64,000 nt of DNA from Subtercola endophyticus (GTDB taxonomy: Bacteria > Actinomycetota > Actinomycetes > Actinomycetales > Microbacteriaceae): the NCBI RefSeq assembly GCF_021044565.1, contig NZ_CP087997.1:124001-188000 (forward strand), read 5' to 3'. Below, piece by piece: positions 15,883-25,883 of this stretch. The position numbers and the translations under genes were made by a program. A model generated the notes under the pieces. The model made no database searches and was not told the origin of the DNA. It saw only the letters and a program-made list of their open reading frames with translations. Each line of letters starts with the position of its first letter. The first letter of the stretch is position 1.

Positions 15883-16755
15883 GTGGCGGGTATCGAGGGT
15901 GCGCCCGTTCGGGTGCGATTCGATCTCGCCTACGACGGAACCGCCTTCTCGGGTTGGGCTCGTCAACCGGGCCTGCGCACCGTGCAGGGTGAACTCGAGC
16001 GGGCGCTGAGCGGGCTCTACTCGAGCCTCGGCTCGATGCCGAACCTAGTCGTGGCGGGCAGAACAGATGCGGGTGTGCACGCCCGTGGCCAGGTGGTGCA
16101 TCTTGATCTGACCGCCGAGCAGGTGTCGAAGATCGAGGTGAGCCGCATCGCTCTCAGCGTGAACGGAATGCTGGGCTCATCCACCGACATCGTGGTGCGC
16201 AAGACGAGCCGGGCCGATCCGGGGTTCGATGCGCGGTTCTCGGCGCTCTGGCGTCGGTACGAGTACCGCATCGCCGACACCCTGCTCGCGCGCAATCCGC
16301 TCACCCGGTACAGCACGGCGTGGACCACCAAGCCGCTCGACCTGGTCGCTATGCAGATCGCGTCGAACGAGCTGGTCGGCCTGCACGACTGGGGGGCCTT
16401 CTGCAAGCCGCGACCGTTCGCCACGACCATCCGCACTCTGCAGCACTTCGTGTGGCGGCGCGACGACGAAGGCGTCGTCTCGGCCTCGGTTCGGGCAGAC
16501 GCGTTCTGCCACAGCATGGTGCGTGCGCTGGTCGGGGCCGTCGTCGCCGTCGGGGAGGGCAGGCTGAGCGTGGCGGAGGTCATCGAGCTGCGCGAGGCGC
16601 TCGAGCGCACCAGCGCCTTCAAGGTGATGCCGGCACGGGGTCTGACGCTGATGGAGGTCGGGTATCCGGATGCCGCGGGCCTCGCCCGCCGCGCAGAAGA
16701 GACCCGCGCGCGACGGTCACGGGCCCAACTGGCGGCAGGGCCCGAAATAGGCTAG
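15883..16755 (+). CDS. truA: tRNA pseudouridine(38-40) synthase
   Basis: About 290 residues. Family marks are RFDLAYDGTAFSGWARQPG, GRTDAGVHARGQV with the catalytic Asp, RRYEYRI, and FCHSMVRALVGAVVAVGEGR. TruA makes pseudouridine in the anticodon stem. The chosen GTG at 15883 is uncertain; the open frame continues upstream over the Lrp gene, and another GTG follows at about 15913. In Mycobacterium truA follows rplQ directly, whereas here about 12 kb separate them. It is followed by rplM and rpsI as expected. Confidence 0.93.
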   Translation: MAGIEGAPVRVRFDLAYDGTAFSGWARQPGLRTVQGELERALSGLYSSLGSMPNLVVAGRTDAGVHARGQVVHLDLTAEQVSKIEVSRIALSVNGMLGSSTDIVVRKTSRADPGFDARFSALWRRYEYRIADTLLARNPLTRYSTAWTTKPLDLVAMQIASNELVGLHDWGAFCKPRPFATTIRTLQHFVWRRDDEGVVSASVRADAFCHSMVRALVGAVVAVGEGRLSVAEVIELREALERTSAFKVMPARGLTLMEVGYPDAAGLARRAEETRARRSRAQLAAGPEIG

Positions 16756-16771
16756 TCTCGTTCTTTGGTGT
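16751..16771 (+). promoter_or_regulatory. Putative rplM promoter -10 and start region
   Basis: GCTAGTCT (-10-like TAGTCT at 16753-16758) is followed by CGTTCTTTGGTGT. It matches the infA upstream string at 407-427 in 19 of 21 positions. The leader from here to rplM is about 125 bp. The truA stop overlaps the motif. Confidence 0.5.
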
Positions 16772-16897
16772 GCATCAGCTTATCTGTGCCACCCGAAGTT
16801 GAGCCCTCCACGGGTGCGTTCTCGATCATCGATCGCGTAGAACAGCCACGGAGCGGGATTCACGAACACCTCATTTCGACAAGAAAGCACTATTACT

Positions 16898-17344
16898 GTG
16901 ACGCGTACCTATTCCCCTAAGGCGAGCGAACTCGTTCGCAACTGGGTCATCATCGATGCGACTGACGTCGTGCTGGGCCGTCTGGCCAGCCACGCCGCAA
17001 TCATTCTGCGTGGCAAGAACAAGCCCACGTTCAGCCCGCACCTCGACGGTGGCGACTTCGTCGTCATCATCAACGCCGAGAAGGTCGCCCTGACCGGCTC
17101 GAAGGCCCTGCAGAAGAAGGCCTACCGCCACTCCGGTTACCCGGGAGGCCTGTCGGCCGTCACGTACGCCGAGCTGCTGGAGAAGAACCCGACCCGCGCC
17201 GTCGAAAAGGCGATCCGCGGCATGCTGCCCAAGAACTCGATCGGCCGTGCTCAGCTGACCAAGCTCAAGGTGTACGCCGGTGCCGAGCACCCGCACGCTG
17301 CGCAGCAGCCCGTTCCTTACACCTTCGACCAGGTCGCGCAGTAG
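16898..17344 (+). CDS. rplM: 50S ribosomal protein L13
   Basis: A 148-residue protein starting at [23 protein letters not shown], then the [18 protein letters not shown] block and the HSGYPGG and [14 protein letters not shown] motifs of L13. L13 is an early-assembling large-subunit protein. It forms the usual pair with rpsI 51 bp later. The leader carries the infA-like motif at 16751-16771. Nothing is abnormal in length or sequence. Confidence 0.98.
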   Translation: MTRTYSPKASELVRNWVIIDATDVVLGRLASHAAIILRGKNKPTFSPHLDGGDFVVIINAEKVALTGSKALQKKAYRHSGYPGGLSAVTYAELLEKNPTRAVEKAIRGMLPKNSIGRAQLTKLKVYAGAEHPHAAQQPVPYTFDQVAQ

Positions 17345-17395
17345 CGCCCGCCGGTCAAACCTTCTACAGACTTTAGAAAAGGATTCGTAACCAAA

Positions 17396-17881
17396 GTGGC
17401 GAAGATCGCAGATCAGATTGACGTGGCTCCCGAGAGCTACTCGACCGAAACCCCCACCGTCGAGACCCCGAAGGCTGCTCGCCCCGTGCTGAGCGTCGGC
17501 GGTGCGGCCGTCGGCCGTCGCAAGCAGGCCATCGCCCGCGTGCGCCTCGTTCCCGGCGCCGGCACCATCGTGGTGAACGGCCGCGAGTTCGAGAACTTCT
17601 TTCCGAACAAGCTGCACCAGCAGCTCATCAACGACCCGTTCAAGCTGCTCGACCTGCTCGGCAGCTACGACGTCATCGCCAAGATCTCGGGTGGCGGCCC
17701 CTCGGGCCAGGCCGGTGCGCTTCGCCTCGGCATCGCCCGTGCGCTGAACGAGATCGACGAAGAGAACAACCGCGCGACGCTGAAGAAGGCCGGCTTCCTG
17801 AGCCGCGACGCCCGCGTGAAAGAGCGTAAGAAGGCCGGTCTCAAGAAGGCCCGTAAGGCTCCTCAGTTCTCCAAGCGCTAA
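17396..17881 (+). CDS. rpsI: 30S ribosomal protein S9
   Basis: A 161-residue protein from a GTG start. After a 35-residue acidic N-terminal extension typical of actinobacteria comes the S9 core ([39 protein letters not shown]) and the C-terminal QFSKR that reaches towards the P-site tRNA anticodon. It follows rplM and precedes glmM by 26 bp, an order also known in mycobacteria. The AAAGGA site upstream supports the start. Confidence 0.98.
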   Translation: MAKIADQIDVAPESYSTETPTVETPKAARPVLSVGGAAVGRRKQAIARVRLVPGAGTIVVNGREFENFFPNKLHQQLINDPFKLLDLLGSYDVIAKISGGGPSGQAGALRLGIARALNEIDEENNRATLKKAGFLSRDARVKERKKAGLKKARKAPQFSKR

Positions 17882-17907
17882 TCGCCTCGCGCGTTTAGAC
17901 TCCACGT

Positions 17908-19269
17908 ATGGCTCGCCTTTTCGGCACCGACGGCGTGCGTGGGCTCGCGAACAGGGATGTGACTGCAGACCTGGCTCTTCGTGTAGCCCAAGCCGCCGCT
18001 GTGGTGCTCGGTGCCCCGGCACGTGCAGCCGGCCGCCGACCGATCGCGGTTCTCGCCAGAGACCCGCGTACCTCCGGAGACTTCATCTCCGCAGCGGTCG
18101 CGGCCGGCTTCGCCAGTTCCGGGGTCGATGTTTATGACGCGGGTGTCATCCCGACTCCCGCGGCCGCGTATCTCGTGGCCGATTTCGGTGCCGACTTCGG
18201 CTGCATGATCTCGGCCTCGCACAACCCTGCGCCCGATAACGGCATCAAGTTCTTCGCGCGCGCCGGCAAGAAGCTCGACGACGAGATCGAAGAGCAGATC
18301 GAAGCCGCACTCGAAGAGCCGTTCTTGGTTCCACTCGGCGCGGAGGTGGGGCGCATCCGTCGTTTCTCCGACGCCGAAGACCGGTACGTCGTGCACCTGC
18401 TCGGCACGCTGCCGCATTCGCTCGAGGGCATTCACGTCGTGCTCGACTGCGCTCACGGTGCTGCGGCGGGCGTTTCGCCCGAGGTCTTCACGGTCGCCGG
18501 CGCCACCGTCACGGTGATGGGCAACGACCCCGACGGCGCGAACATCAATGACGGCGTGGGCTCGACGCACATGCAGACCCTCATCGACACGGTCGTCGAA
18601 CTCGGTGCCGACGTGGGTATCGCGCACGATGGCGATGCCGATCGGTGCCTCGCAGTCGATCACACGGGTACCGTCGTCGACGGCGACCAGATCATGGCGA
18701 TTCTCGCCACGGCACTGGATGCCCGGGGTGAACTCAAAGACCGTACGCTCGTCGCCACGGTGATGAGCAATCTCGGCCTGCATGTTGCCATGGCTGCGCA
18801 GGGCATCCGCATGCTCGAAACGCGCGTTGGAGACCGCTACGTGCTCGAGGCGATCAACGCCCACGGCTACAATCTCGGCGGCGAACAGTCCGGTCACATC
18901 ATCTTCGGCGACTACGCCACCACGGGTGACGGCATTCTGACCGGCCTGCAGCTCGTGAGTCACATGGCCGCCACGGGCAAGTCGCTCGCCGAGCTCGCCT
19001 CGGTGATGACGGTGTATCCGCAGATTCTGATCAACGTCGCCGGGGTCGACCGAGAGGCCGTCGCCACCGACACGGTGCTCGCCGAAGCCGTCGCGGCTGC
19101 CGAAGAAGAACTCGGTGAAAGCGGGCGGGTTCTGCTCAGACCATCCGGAACCGAGCCGTTGGTTCGCGTCATGGTCGAGGCAGCAGACCAGCACACCGCC
19201 GACCGCATCGCCGAGCGCCTCGCCGATGTCGTGCGCTCGCGCCTCGCCCTCACTCCCGCCGCGGGCTAG
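17908..19269 (+). CDS. glmM: Phosphoglucosamine mutase
   Basis: A 453-residue alpha-D-phosphohexomutase. It has [12 protein letters not shown] at the start, the phosphoserine loop [16 protein letters not shown] (Ser104), the metal loop DGDADRC and the sugar-binding GGEQSGHI. It converts glucosamine 6-phosphate to glucosamine 1-phosphate for UDP-GlcNAc and so for peptidoglycan. GlmS, the preceding enzyme of the route, is encoded 1 kb downstream. The 3' end overlaps the convergent coaA gene by 4 bp. Length and motifs are normal, so function is secure. Confidence 0.97.
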   Translation: MARLFGTDGVRGLANRDVTADLALRVAQAAAVVLGAPARAAGRRPIAVLARDPRTSGDFISAAVAAGFASSGVDVYDAGVIPTPAAAYLVADFGADFGCMISASHNPAPDNGIKFFARAGKKLDDEIEEQIEAALEEPFLVPLGAEVGRIRRFSDAEDRYVVHLLGTLPHSLEGIHVVLDCAHGAAAGVSPEVFTVAGATVTVMGNDPDGANINDGVGSTHMQTLIDTVVELGADVGIAHDGDADRCLAVDHTGTVVDGDQIMAILATALDARGELKDRTLVATVMSNLGLHVAMAAQGIRMLETRVGDRYVLEAINAHGYNLGGEQSGHIIFGDYATTGDGILTGLQLVSHMAATGKSLAELASVMTVYPQILINVAGVDREAVATDTVLAEAVAAAEEELGESGRVLLRPSGTEPLVRVMVEAADQHTADRIAERLADVVRSRLALTPAAG

Positions 19270-20219
19270 AGTTTGCGCAGCAAGACGCGTTTGACCGCGT
19301 GGTTGGAGCCTTTGCGCAGCACGAGAGTGGCGCGCGAACGGGTCGGCAAGATGTTCTCGACCAGGTTCGGCTGGTTGATGGATGCCCAGATCGAGGCCGC
19401 GGTCGACCGGGCTTCTTCTTCGGTCAGGCTTGCATAGCGGTGAAAGTACGAGCTGGGGTTTGCGAACGCGCCGCGCTGCAGCTTCAAGAAGCGTTCCTGG
19501 TACCAGTGCGCGATGTCGCTGGTGCGGGCGTCGACATAGACCGTGAAGTCGAAGAGGTCGCTCACGGCCAGTCGGTGCCCGGGTGCCGGCGGCTGCAGCA
19601 CGTTCAGGCCTTCGACGATGAGAATGTCGGGCTGGCGCACCACGATCTGGGCGTCTCTGATGATGTCGTAACTGAGGTGTGAGTAAAAAGGTGCCCGCAC
19701 TTCTGGCGCACCGCTCTTCACCTCGCTCACGAAACGCAGGAGCGCCCTGCGGTCGTAACTCTCCGGAAAACCTTTGCGGTCCATGAGGCCGCGCCGCGCC
19801 AGTTCGGCGTTCGGCAGCAGAAAGCCGTCGGTCGTGACGAGTTCGACGCGGGGAGTGTCTTCCCAGCGCGCGAGCAGCTCACGCAGCAGACGGGCGATGG
19901 TCGACTTGCCCACGGCGACGGATCCGGCGACCCCGATGACGAACGGCGTGCTGCGGGCCTTCTCACCCAGAAAGTCGCTGGTCGAGCGGTGCAGGTTCTG
20001 GTACCCCGCGGCGTAGAGGTTGAGCAGCCGGCTCAGCGGCAGGTAGACCTCGGCGACCTCGGTCATATCGAGCGGCTCGCCGAGCCCGCGAAGTTGTACG
20101 ATTTCGGTTTCGAGGAGGGGATGCGGCGTGGCGGGCGCAAGAGCGGCCCACTCCGCGCGGTCGATTTCGACAAAAGGGGTGGTCTGGCCCCCCGACGCCG
20201 TCGCCCCCGAATCACTCAT
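19266..20219 (-). CDS. coaA: Pantothenate kinase, type I
   Basis: A 317-residue P-loop kinase of the bacterial CoaA type. Walker A is GSVAVGKS (residues 99-106). [24 protein letters not shown] and [11 protein letters not shown] follow in the expected order, and the C-terminus has the TRA.L.L.KG segment. It phosphorylates pantothenate, the first and regulated step of CoA synthesis. It lies on the minus strand between glmM (4-bp convergent overlap) and divergent glmS. The 85-bp gap to glmS must hold both promoters. Confidence 0.97.
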   Translation of the reverse strand: MSDSGATASGGQTTPFVEIDRAEWAALAPATPHPLLETEIVQLRGLGEPLDMTEVAEVYLPLSRLLNLYAAGYQNLHRSTSDFLGEKARSTPFVIGVAGSVAVGKSTIARLLRELLARWEDTPRVELVTTDGFLLPNAELARRGLMDRKGFPESYDRRALLRFVSEVKSGAPEVRAPFYSHLSYDIIRDAQIVVRQPDILIVEGLNVLQPPAPGHRLAVSDLFDFTVYVDARTSDIAHWYQERFLKLQRGAFANPSSYFHRYASLTEEEARSTAASIWASINQPNLVENILPTRSRATLVLRKGSNHAVKRVLLRKL

Positions 20220-20304
20220 TGCGTACCATTCTGCCGTACCCGCGAGGGCTCCTACGCCGCGCCGTGCGCCGGTCGTTCAGGTTGGCCCCTGTAAAATCGC
20301 TGGT

Positions 20305-22152
20305 ATGTGCGGAATTGTGGGCTATGTCGGACGACCCCAGAGCCTGGAGGTTCTGCTGGGCGGCCTACGCCGCCTCGAGTACCGCGGGTACGACTCGGCG
20401 GGAGTCGCCATCATCACCGAAGAGGGTGAACTGGTGACGCGTAAGCGTGCCGGCAAGCTCGCGGTGCTGGTCGACGACCTCAAGAACGAAGCGTTGCAGA
20501 ACGGCTCCACGGGCATCGGGCACACCCGCTGGGCTACGCACGGTGGCCCGACCGACGGAAACGCGCATCCGCATCTCAGCCGTGACGGCAAGCTCGCGGT
20601 CATCCACAACGGCATTATCGAGAACTTCGCCGAGCTGAAGAACGAGCTGCTGGCCAAGGGTTACACCTTCGAGAGCGAGACCGACACCGAGGTCGCCGCG
20701 AAGCTGATGGGCGAAGAGTATGACGTGGGCGACGGGCTCAGCGCGGCGCTCGCCCGAGTGGTGGTGCGCCTCGAGGGTGCGTTCACCTTGCTCGCGCTGC
20801 ACAAAGACGAGCCCGGCATCGTGGTCGGCGCCCGCCGCAACTCGCCGCTGGTGATCGGCCTCGGCGACGGCGAGAACTTTCTCGGCTCCGACGTCGCGGC
20901 GTTCGTCGAGCACACCCAACGGGCCATGGCCATCGGGCAAGACCAGATCGTCACGATCACCCCCGATTCGGTCACCGTGACCGACTTCTTCGGCACCGAG
21001 GTGCCGACCAGCGAATTCCATGTGTCGTGGGATGCGAAGGCCGCCGAAAAGGGCGGGTGGTCGAGCTTCATGGCCAAAGAGATCAGCGAGCAGCCCGAGG
21101 CCGTGGCCAACACACTTCGCACTCGCATCGTGGAGGGTTCGGTGTCGCTGCCCGATCTCGGCGATCTCGGTCAGCACCTGGCCGACGTCGATCGGGTCAT
21201 CATCATCGCCTGCGGCACCGCGAGTTACTCGGGAATGCTCGGCAAGTACGCCATCGAGAAGTGGGCGCGTATTCCGGTCGAGGTGCAGTTGTCGCACGAG
21301 TTCCGGTACAGCGATCCGATTCTCGACGCGAAGACGCTCGTCGTCTCGATCAGCCAGTCGGGCGAGACCATGGATACCCTGATGGCCGTCAAGTACGCCA
21401 TCGAGGCCGGCGCCAAGACGCTGTCGATCTGCAACACCCAGGGTGCGACCATCGCCCGAGAGTCGGATGCGGTGATCTACACGCACGCCGGCCCCGAGGT
21501 CGCGGTTGCGTCGACCAAGGCGTTCGTCGCGCAGATCGCGGCGCTCTACCTCTTCGGGCTGCACCTCGCTGCAGTGCGCGAAACGCTGTCGCCCGCAGAG
21601 ATTCGCGGTGCGCTCGCCGAGCTCAGTGCGATTCCGGCCAAGATCGAGAAGGTCTTGAAGACCTCCACCCGCATTCGCGAGCTGGCGAAGTGGATGAGCG
21701 ATACCCGCGCCGTGCTCTTCTTGGGCCGGCACGTGGGGTACCCGGTTGCGCTCGAGGGAGCGTTGAAGCTCAAAGAGCTGGCGTACATCCACGCCGAAGG
21801 CTTTGCGGCAGGGGAGCTCAAGCACGGCCCGATCGCGCTGATCGAGCCGGGGCAGCCCGTTTTCGTGGTGGTGCCGAGCCCCCGCGACCCGAACTCGCTG
21901 CACGCGAAGGTGGTGTCGAACATCCAGGAGATCCGGGCCCGCGGAGCGCGCATTCTGGCCGTCGCCGAGCAGGGTGACGCGGCTGTGCTGCCGTTCGCCG
22001 ACGAGGTGATTCCGATTCCGCTGGCCGGGCCGTTGTTCGAGCCGCTTCTCGCAGTGGTGCCGTTGCAGATCTTCGCCATGGAGTTGGCGACCGCGAAGGG
22101 CCTCGACGTCGACCAGCCGCGCAACCTGGCCAAATCGGTGACGGTCGAGTAG
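20305..22152 (+). CDS. glmS: Glutamine-fructose-6-phosphate aminotransferase (isomerising)
   Basis: 615 residues. The start at MCGIVGYVGRPQSLEVLL puts the catalytic Cys at position 2, as needed for the Ntn-type glutaminase domain (residues 1 to about 240). Two SIS domains follow (GTASYSGMLGKYAIEKWA, SISQSGET, then LGRHVGYPVALEGALKLKEL split over the second domain) and the C-terminal DQPRNLAKSVTVE. It makes glucosamine 6-phosphate for cell-wall precursors, feeding GlmM. The start is decided by the obligatory Met-Cys. No glmS ribozyme is seen in the short leader. Confidence 0.98.
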   Translation: MCGIVGYVGRPQSLEVLLGGLRRLEYRGYDSAGVAIITEEGELVTRKRAGKLAVLVDDLKNEALQNGSTGIGHTRWATHGGPTDGNAHPHLSRDGKLAVIHNGIIENFAELKNELLAKGYTFESETDTEVAAKLMGEEYDVGDGLSAALARVVVRLEGAFTLLALHKDEPGIVVGARRNSPLVIGLGDGENFLGSDVAAFVEHTQRAMAIGQDQIVTITPDSVTVTDFFGTEVPTSEFHVSWDAKAAEKGGWSSFMAKEISEQPEAVANTLRTRIVEGSVSLPDLGDLGQHLADVDRVIIIACGTASYSGMLGKYAIEKWARIPVEVQLSHEFRYSDPILDAKTLVVSISQSGETMDTLMAVKYAIEAGAKTLSICNTQGATIARESDAVIYTHAGPEVAVASTKAFVAQIAALYLFGLHLAAVRETLSPAEIRGALAELSAIPAKIEKVLKTSTRIRELAKWMSDTRAVLFLGRHVGYPVALEGALKLKELAYIHAEGFAAGELKHGPIALIEPGQPVFVVVPSPRDPNSLHAKVVSNIQEIRARGARILAVAEQGDAAVLPFADEVIPIPLAGPLFEPLLAVVPLQIFAMELATAKGLDVDQPRNLAKSVTVE

Positions 22153-22195
22153 TGCCGAGCGAGAAGTGGCCGCTGCCGCGTCGTGCGGAGCGACC

Positions 22196-22621
22196 GTGAT
22201 CGTGGGGGTGGGCGTCGACATTGTCGACGTGCCGCGTTTTCAGCGTGTCGTGAAGCGCACGCCCGCACTCGTCGAGCGCCTGTTCGCTGTGGGCGAACGC
22301 GGGCTTTCGCTGCGTTCTCTAGCCGCCCGATTCGCTGCAAAAGAGGCGCTCATCAAGGCTGTCGGTGACTCCACGGGGTTTCGCTGGCACGACATGGAGA
22401 TCGTCACAAACGAGCACGGACGCCCGTCGTTCTTGCTGGTCGGCGCGGCGGCGGAGAGCGTGGCCGCCCACGGAATCACGATCTTGCACCTCTCGCTGAG
22501 CCACGACGGTGATTCGGCGTGCGCCTTCGTGGTCGCCGAGGGCCCCGGCGAGGTGCATCGGCACGCCGGTGGCGCGGATGCGGCTGCGGATGCTCGTGCG
22601 GATGCCCGGGGTGACGCGTGA
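22196..22621 (+). CDS. acpS: Holo-[acyl-carrier-protein] synthase
   Basis: A 141-residue phosphopantetheinyl transferase: VGVDIVDVPRF holds the Mg-binding Asp, RFAAKEALIKA the catalytic Glu-Ala-X-X-Lys motif, and LSLSHDGDSACAFVVAE the C-terminal strand. It transfers the CoA phosphopantetheine arm to ACP. The GTG at 22196 is chosen because GGAG (22187-22190) stands 5 bp upstream. The tail after residue 115 (ADAAADARADARGDA) is extra and comes from three clustered GGATGC motifs in the DNA. It overlaps alr by 4 bp (GTGA). Confidence 0.94.
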   Translation: MIVGVGVDIVDVPRFQRVVKRTPALVERLFAVGERGLSLRSLAARFAAKEALIKAVGDSTGFRWHDMEIVTNEHGRPSFLLVGAAAESVAAHGITILHLSLSHDGDSACAFVVAEGPGEVHRHAGGADAAADARADARGDA

Positions 22622-23736
22622 CGAATCAGCCGTTCCGCTCGGCCACCATCGACCTCGCGGCCATTCGCAACAACGTCGGAGTGGTGAAGAAACTCGTCGG
22701 CGAGACCGAAGTGATGGCCGTCGTGAAGGCCAACGGGTACGGGCACGGCGCGGTCGAAGTGGCGCGCGCGGCGCTCGAAGCCGGCGCGACGTGGCTCGGA
22801 GTGGCCGATGTTGATGAGGCTCTAGCGCTGCGGTCCGCCGGTCTGCAGGCTCCGATTCTGGCGTGGCTGCACGACCCGACCGCGTCGTTCGACGCCGCCG
22901 TGCGCAACGGCATCGACGTCGGGGTCAGCAGCGTGGCCCAACTCGAGGCCGTCGCGGTGGCGGCCGACGCGCTGAACCGTGCGGGGCGCGTGCACATCAA
23001 GGTCGACACGGGGCTCGGGCGCAACGGCGCCGAGCCTTCAGCCTGGCGCGCTGTGTTCGAGCGCGCCGCCGAGCTACAGGGAGAGGGTCGCCTCGAGGTG
23101 GTCGGGCTCTTCAGCCACCTCTCGAACGCGAACGACGACGAAGACCGCGCGCAACTGCAGCAGTTCGACGAGGCGGTCGACCTGGCGGCGTCGGTCGGGG
23201 TGGTGCCGCCGATCATCCATCTCGCCGCGACGGCCGCCACGTTCAGGCTGCCCGAGACGAGGCTCTCGATGGTGCGCCTCGGAATAGGGATGTACGGGCT
23301 GTCGCCGTTCGACGACGTGACGTCGGCCGAGCTGGGGCTGATTCCGGCGATGCGGCTCGAGGGTCGCGTCATCGCGGTGAAGCGAGTGCCGGCCGACAGC
23401 GCTGTGTCGTACGGGTACACCTATCGCACCGCAGGCGCGAGCACGCTCGCGTTGGTGGGGCTGGGCTACGCCGACGGAATTCCGCGGCTCGGGTCGAACC
23501 GCGCGCCGGTGCTGATCAATGGTCAGCGCTATCGGGTGTCGGGGCGCATCGCGATGGATCAGTTCGTGGCCGATGTGCACGACGGCGAGGTGGCGGTGGG
23601 CGATCAGGTGGTGTTGTTCGGTGACCCTGCTGCCGGGCATCCGGCCGTCGAGGAGTGGGCCGAGGCCGCCGAGACGATCAACTACGAGGTCGTCACGCGC
23701 ATCGGGCAGCGGTTCAAGCGGCGGTACACCTCGTGA
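22618..23736 (+). CDS. alr: Alanine racemase (first copy)
   Basis: A 372-residue fold-type III PLP enzyme. VVKANGYGHGAVEV carries the PLP lysine (Lys37), and SYGYTYRTAGASTLALVGLG the catalytic Tyr, followed by YADGIPR and RIAMDQFVADV. It makes D-alanine for peptidoglycan. GTG start overlaps acpS, and the stop overlaps the GTG of a second racemase gene (GTGA), so acpS-alr-alr/tsaE look translationally coupled. In mycobacteria a single alr precedes tsaE in this cluster, so one of the two copies is additional. Confidence 0.95.
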   Translation: MTNQPFRSATIDLAAIRNNVGVVKKLVGETEVMAVVKANGYGHGAVEVARAALEAGATWLGVADVDEALALRSAGLQAPILAWLHDPTASFDAAVRNGIDVGVSSVAQLEAVAVAADALNRAGRVHIKVDTGLGRNGAEPSAWRAVFERAAELQGEGRLEVVGLFSHLSNANDDEDRAQLQQFDEAVDLAASVGVVPPIIHLAATAATFRLPETRLSMVRLGIGMYGLSPFDDVTSAELGLIPAMRLEGRVIAVKRVPADSAVSYGYTYRTAGASTLALVGLGYADGIPRLGSNRAPVLINGQRYRVSGRIAMDQFVADVHDGEVAVGDQVVLFGDPAAGHPAVEEWAEAAETINYEVVTRIGQRFKRRYTS

Positions 23737-25883
23737 GCGACAAAATCTTCGCCGCGAGTTCTGGCGCCGCGCCGCCGCGGCAGGCGCTGATCAACCTCGA
23801 CGCTTTTCGGCATAACGTGCGGGTGCTGAGCTCGCTCGCGGCCCCTGCGGAGACCATGCTCGCGGTCAAGGCCGACGCCTATGGGCACGGCATGGTGCGG
23901 TTGGCCTACGCCGCGCTCGAGGCGGGCGCGACATCGCTGGCCGTGCTCGATATTCCGGCGGCGCTGGTGCTGCGGAAGGCGGGCGTCACAGCCCCGATCT
24001 TCGCGTGGATGCACGCGCCCGACGCCGATTTCGGCGCCGCCGCGGAGTCCGACATCGACCTCGGCATCTCGGCGGAATGGCAGATCGAGGCCATCGCTGC
24101 AGCCCGGGACGTGGATGGCCGGGCATCCGGTGCCCGTGCCTTCACTCCGCCGCGCATCCACCTGAAGATCGACACCGGGCTGCACCGCAACGGAGCCAGC
24201 GTCGAGCAGTGGCCGGGGCTCGTGCGTGCGGCTCTCGCGGCAGACGCGGCCGGCTCGGTTCGGCTGTATGCGGCGTGGTCGCACCTTGCCGACGCCTCGC
24301 CCGCCGACGACGCGGTCGCCCTGGGCGAACTGCACGCGGCGGTTGCCGTCGCCGAGGGGCTCGGCGCCCGGTTCGAGCGGGTGCATCTAGCGGCGAGCTC
24401 GGCGGGGATCCGCATGCCTGAAGCGCGCCTCGGCATGGTGCGATTCGGTATCGCGGCCTACGGGGTGACGCCCTTCGACGACGAGAGCGCGCTCGAGTTG
24501 GGTCTGCGACCGGTGATGACGCTCGTCGCGCCGGTCGTCTCGGTCAAGCGCGTGCCGGCCGGGCACGGCGTGTCATACGGGTTCGACTACCGCACCTCGC
24601 GGCCGTCGACCCTCGTGCTGGTGCCGCTCGGCTACGCCGACGGGATACCGCGTGCCGCAAATGGGCACGGCGCCCAGGTGTGGATCGGCGGCCGTCGATA
24701 CCCCGTCGCGGGGCGCATCGCCATGGATCAGTTCATCGTCGACGTCGGTGACGCCGACGTTCAGCTGGGCGACGAGGTCGTCGTCTTCGGCGAGGGGCGG
24801 ATGCCCGGGGGGCCGCTGCCCGGAGGGTCGCTCGTCGACAGCGGTGCCAGTGCTGCCTCAGTTGAGCAGGCCCCGAGCACCGCCGAGCCGGCGACGGTGG
24901 TGCCCGGGTCGCGGCAGAGCATCCCGACCGCCGAAGAATGGGCGGGCTGGGCTCGCACTATCGGCGACGAGATCGTCTCGCGGGTCGGGCCACGTGTGCC
25001 TCGCGTCTACGTCACCGACGAGTCGCTCGCCGCGTCGGCCACCGATGGGAGCGGTGGCAACCGCATCGTTTCGGCACATCCGCGCCCGTTCGAAGGGGTG
25101 CACATCGGGCAATCAGGCGCGGATGCTCCCGGCGGTGCCGATGCCGACGGCATAGGAGCGGAAGTCGCGGGCGGCACCGTTTCGGGCGTGCTCGGTGACG
25201 CGCAGGGCGCAGTTCACGGCGACGTGCACGGCGCAGACGACGGCCCCGTTGAGACGTGGGTCATCGGCGACCCCGAGGCGATGGGCGCGCTCGGCGAGCA
25301 GTTCGCGGGGCGGCTGGGCGCGGGCGACGTGCTGGTGCTGACCGGCGAACTCGGGGCGGGAAAGACGACGTTCACGCGGGGGCTGGGCGCCGGGCTCGGG
25401 GTGCGCGGCTCGGTGACGAGCCCGACGTTCGTGCTGGCGCGAACACATCCGAATGCCGCGACCGGCGTTCCGCTCGTGCACGTCGACGCCTATCGGCTCG
25501 ACGGTGCCGCCCAACTCGACGATCTCGATATCGACTTCGCCTCCTCGATCGTGGTGGTCGAGTGGGGCGCCGGAATGATCGAGGCGATCGTCGACGACTA
25601 CCTCGAGCTGGTGATCGAGCGCCCGCGTGGCGCCGGCGGGAGTACCGACGCCGTCTCGCTGGGCGACGGCGCTGCGGAGGGCGAAGAAACCCCCGCTGCG
25701 ACGATCAGCGAGGGCGCGTCAACCGATGCCGCTGCCGACGCCGATGTGGCCGGCGCCGACTCCGAATCATCCGCCGACTCCGCCGAAGACCTCGACGAGC
25801 CCGTCGAGCCGCGTCTCGTGTCGCTCTACCGGCGTTCTCGGCGTTCGCGACGCGCCGACGCAGAAGGAGCGACAGATGTCTGA
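23733..25883 (+). CDS. Alanine racemase-TsaE fusion protein
   Basis: A 716-residue fusion. Residues 1 to about 430 are a second alanine racemase: AVKADAYGHGMVRL with PLP Lys46, GVSYGFDYRTSRPS with the catalytic Tyr, GYADGIPR and RIAMDQFIVDV all kept, so it may be active. A linker of roughly 70 residues rich in Gly, Ala and Asp leads to TsaE: TGELGAGKTT (Walker A, 537-546), TSPTFVLAR and HVDAYRLD. TsaE is the ATPase of t6A37 tRNA modification and works with TsaB and TsaD encoded next. An acidic tail and basic end (RRSRRSRR) follow. No stop or frameshift separates the two halves. The fusion needs confirmation, but the frame is continuous. Confidence 0.9.
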   Translation: MSDKIFAASSGAAPPRQALINLDAFRHNVRVLSSLAAPAETMLAVKADAYGHGMVRLAYAALEAGATSLAVLDIPAALVLRKAGVTAPIFAWMHAPDADFGAAAESDIDLGISAEWQIEAIAAARDVDGRASGARAFTPPRIHLKIDTGLHRNGASVEQWPGLVRAALAADAAGSVRLYAAWSHLADASPADDAVALGELHAAVAVAEGLGARFERVHLAASSAGIRMPEARLGMVRFGIAAYGVTPFDDESALELGLRPVMTLVAPVVSVKRVPAGHGVSYGFDYRTSRPSTLVLVPLGYADGIPRAANGHGAQVWIGGRRYPVAGRIAMDQFIVDVGDADVQLGDEVVVFGEGRMPGGPLPGGSLVDSGASAASVEQAPSTAEPATVVPGSRQSIPTAEEWAGWARTIGDEIVSRVGPRVPRVYVTDESLAASATDGSGGNRIVSAHPRPFEGVHIGQSGADAPGGADADGIGAEVAGGTVSGVLGDAQGAVHGDVHGADDGPVETWVIGDPEAMGALGEQFAGRLGAGDVLVLTGELGAGKTTFTRGLGAGLGVRGSVTSPTFVLARTHPNAATGVPLVHVDAYRLDGAAQLDDLDIDFASSIVVVEWGAGMIEAIVDDYLELVIERPRGAGGSTDAVSLGDGAAEGEETPAATISEGASTDAAADADVAGADSESSADSAEDLDEPVEPRLVSLYRRSRRSRRADAEGATDV

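Noticed and set aside
16756..16897. tRNA gene or small ORF in the truA-rplM gap
   Set aside because: No cloverleaf or supported reading frame was found; the gap holds only the leader motif.
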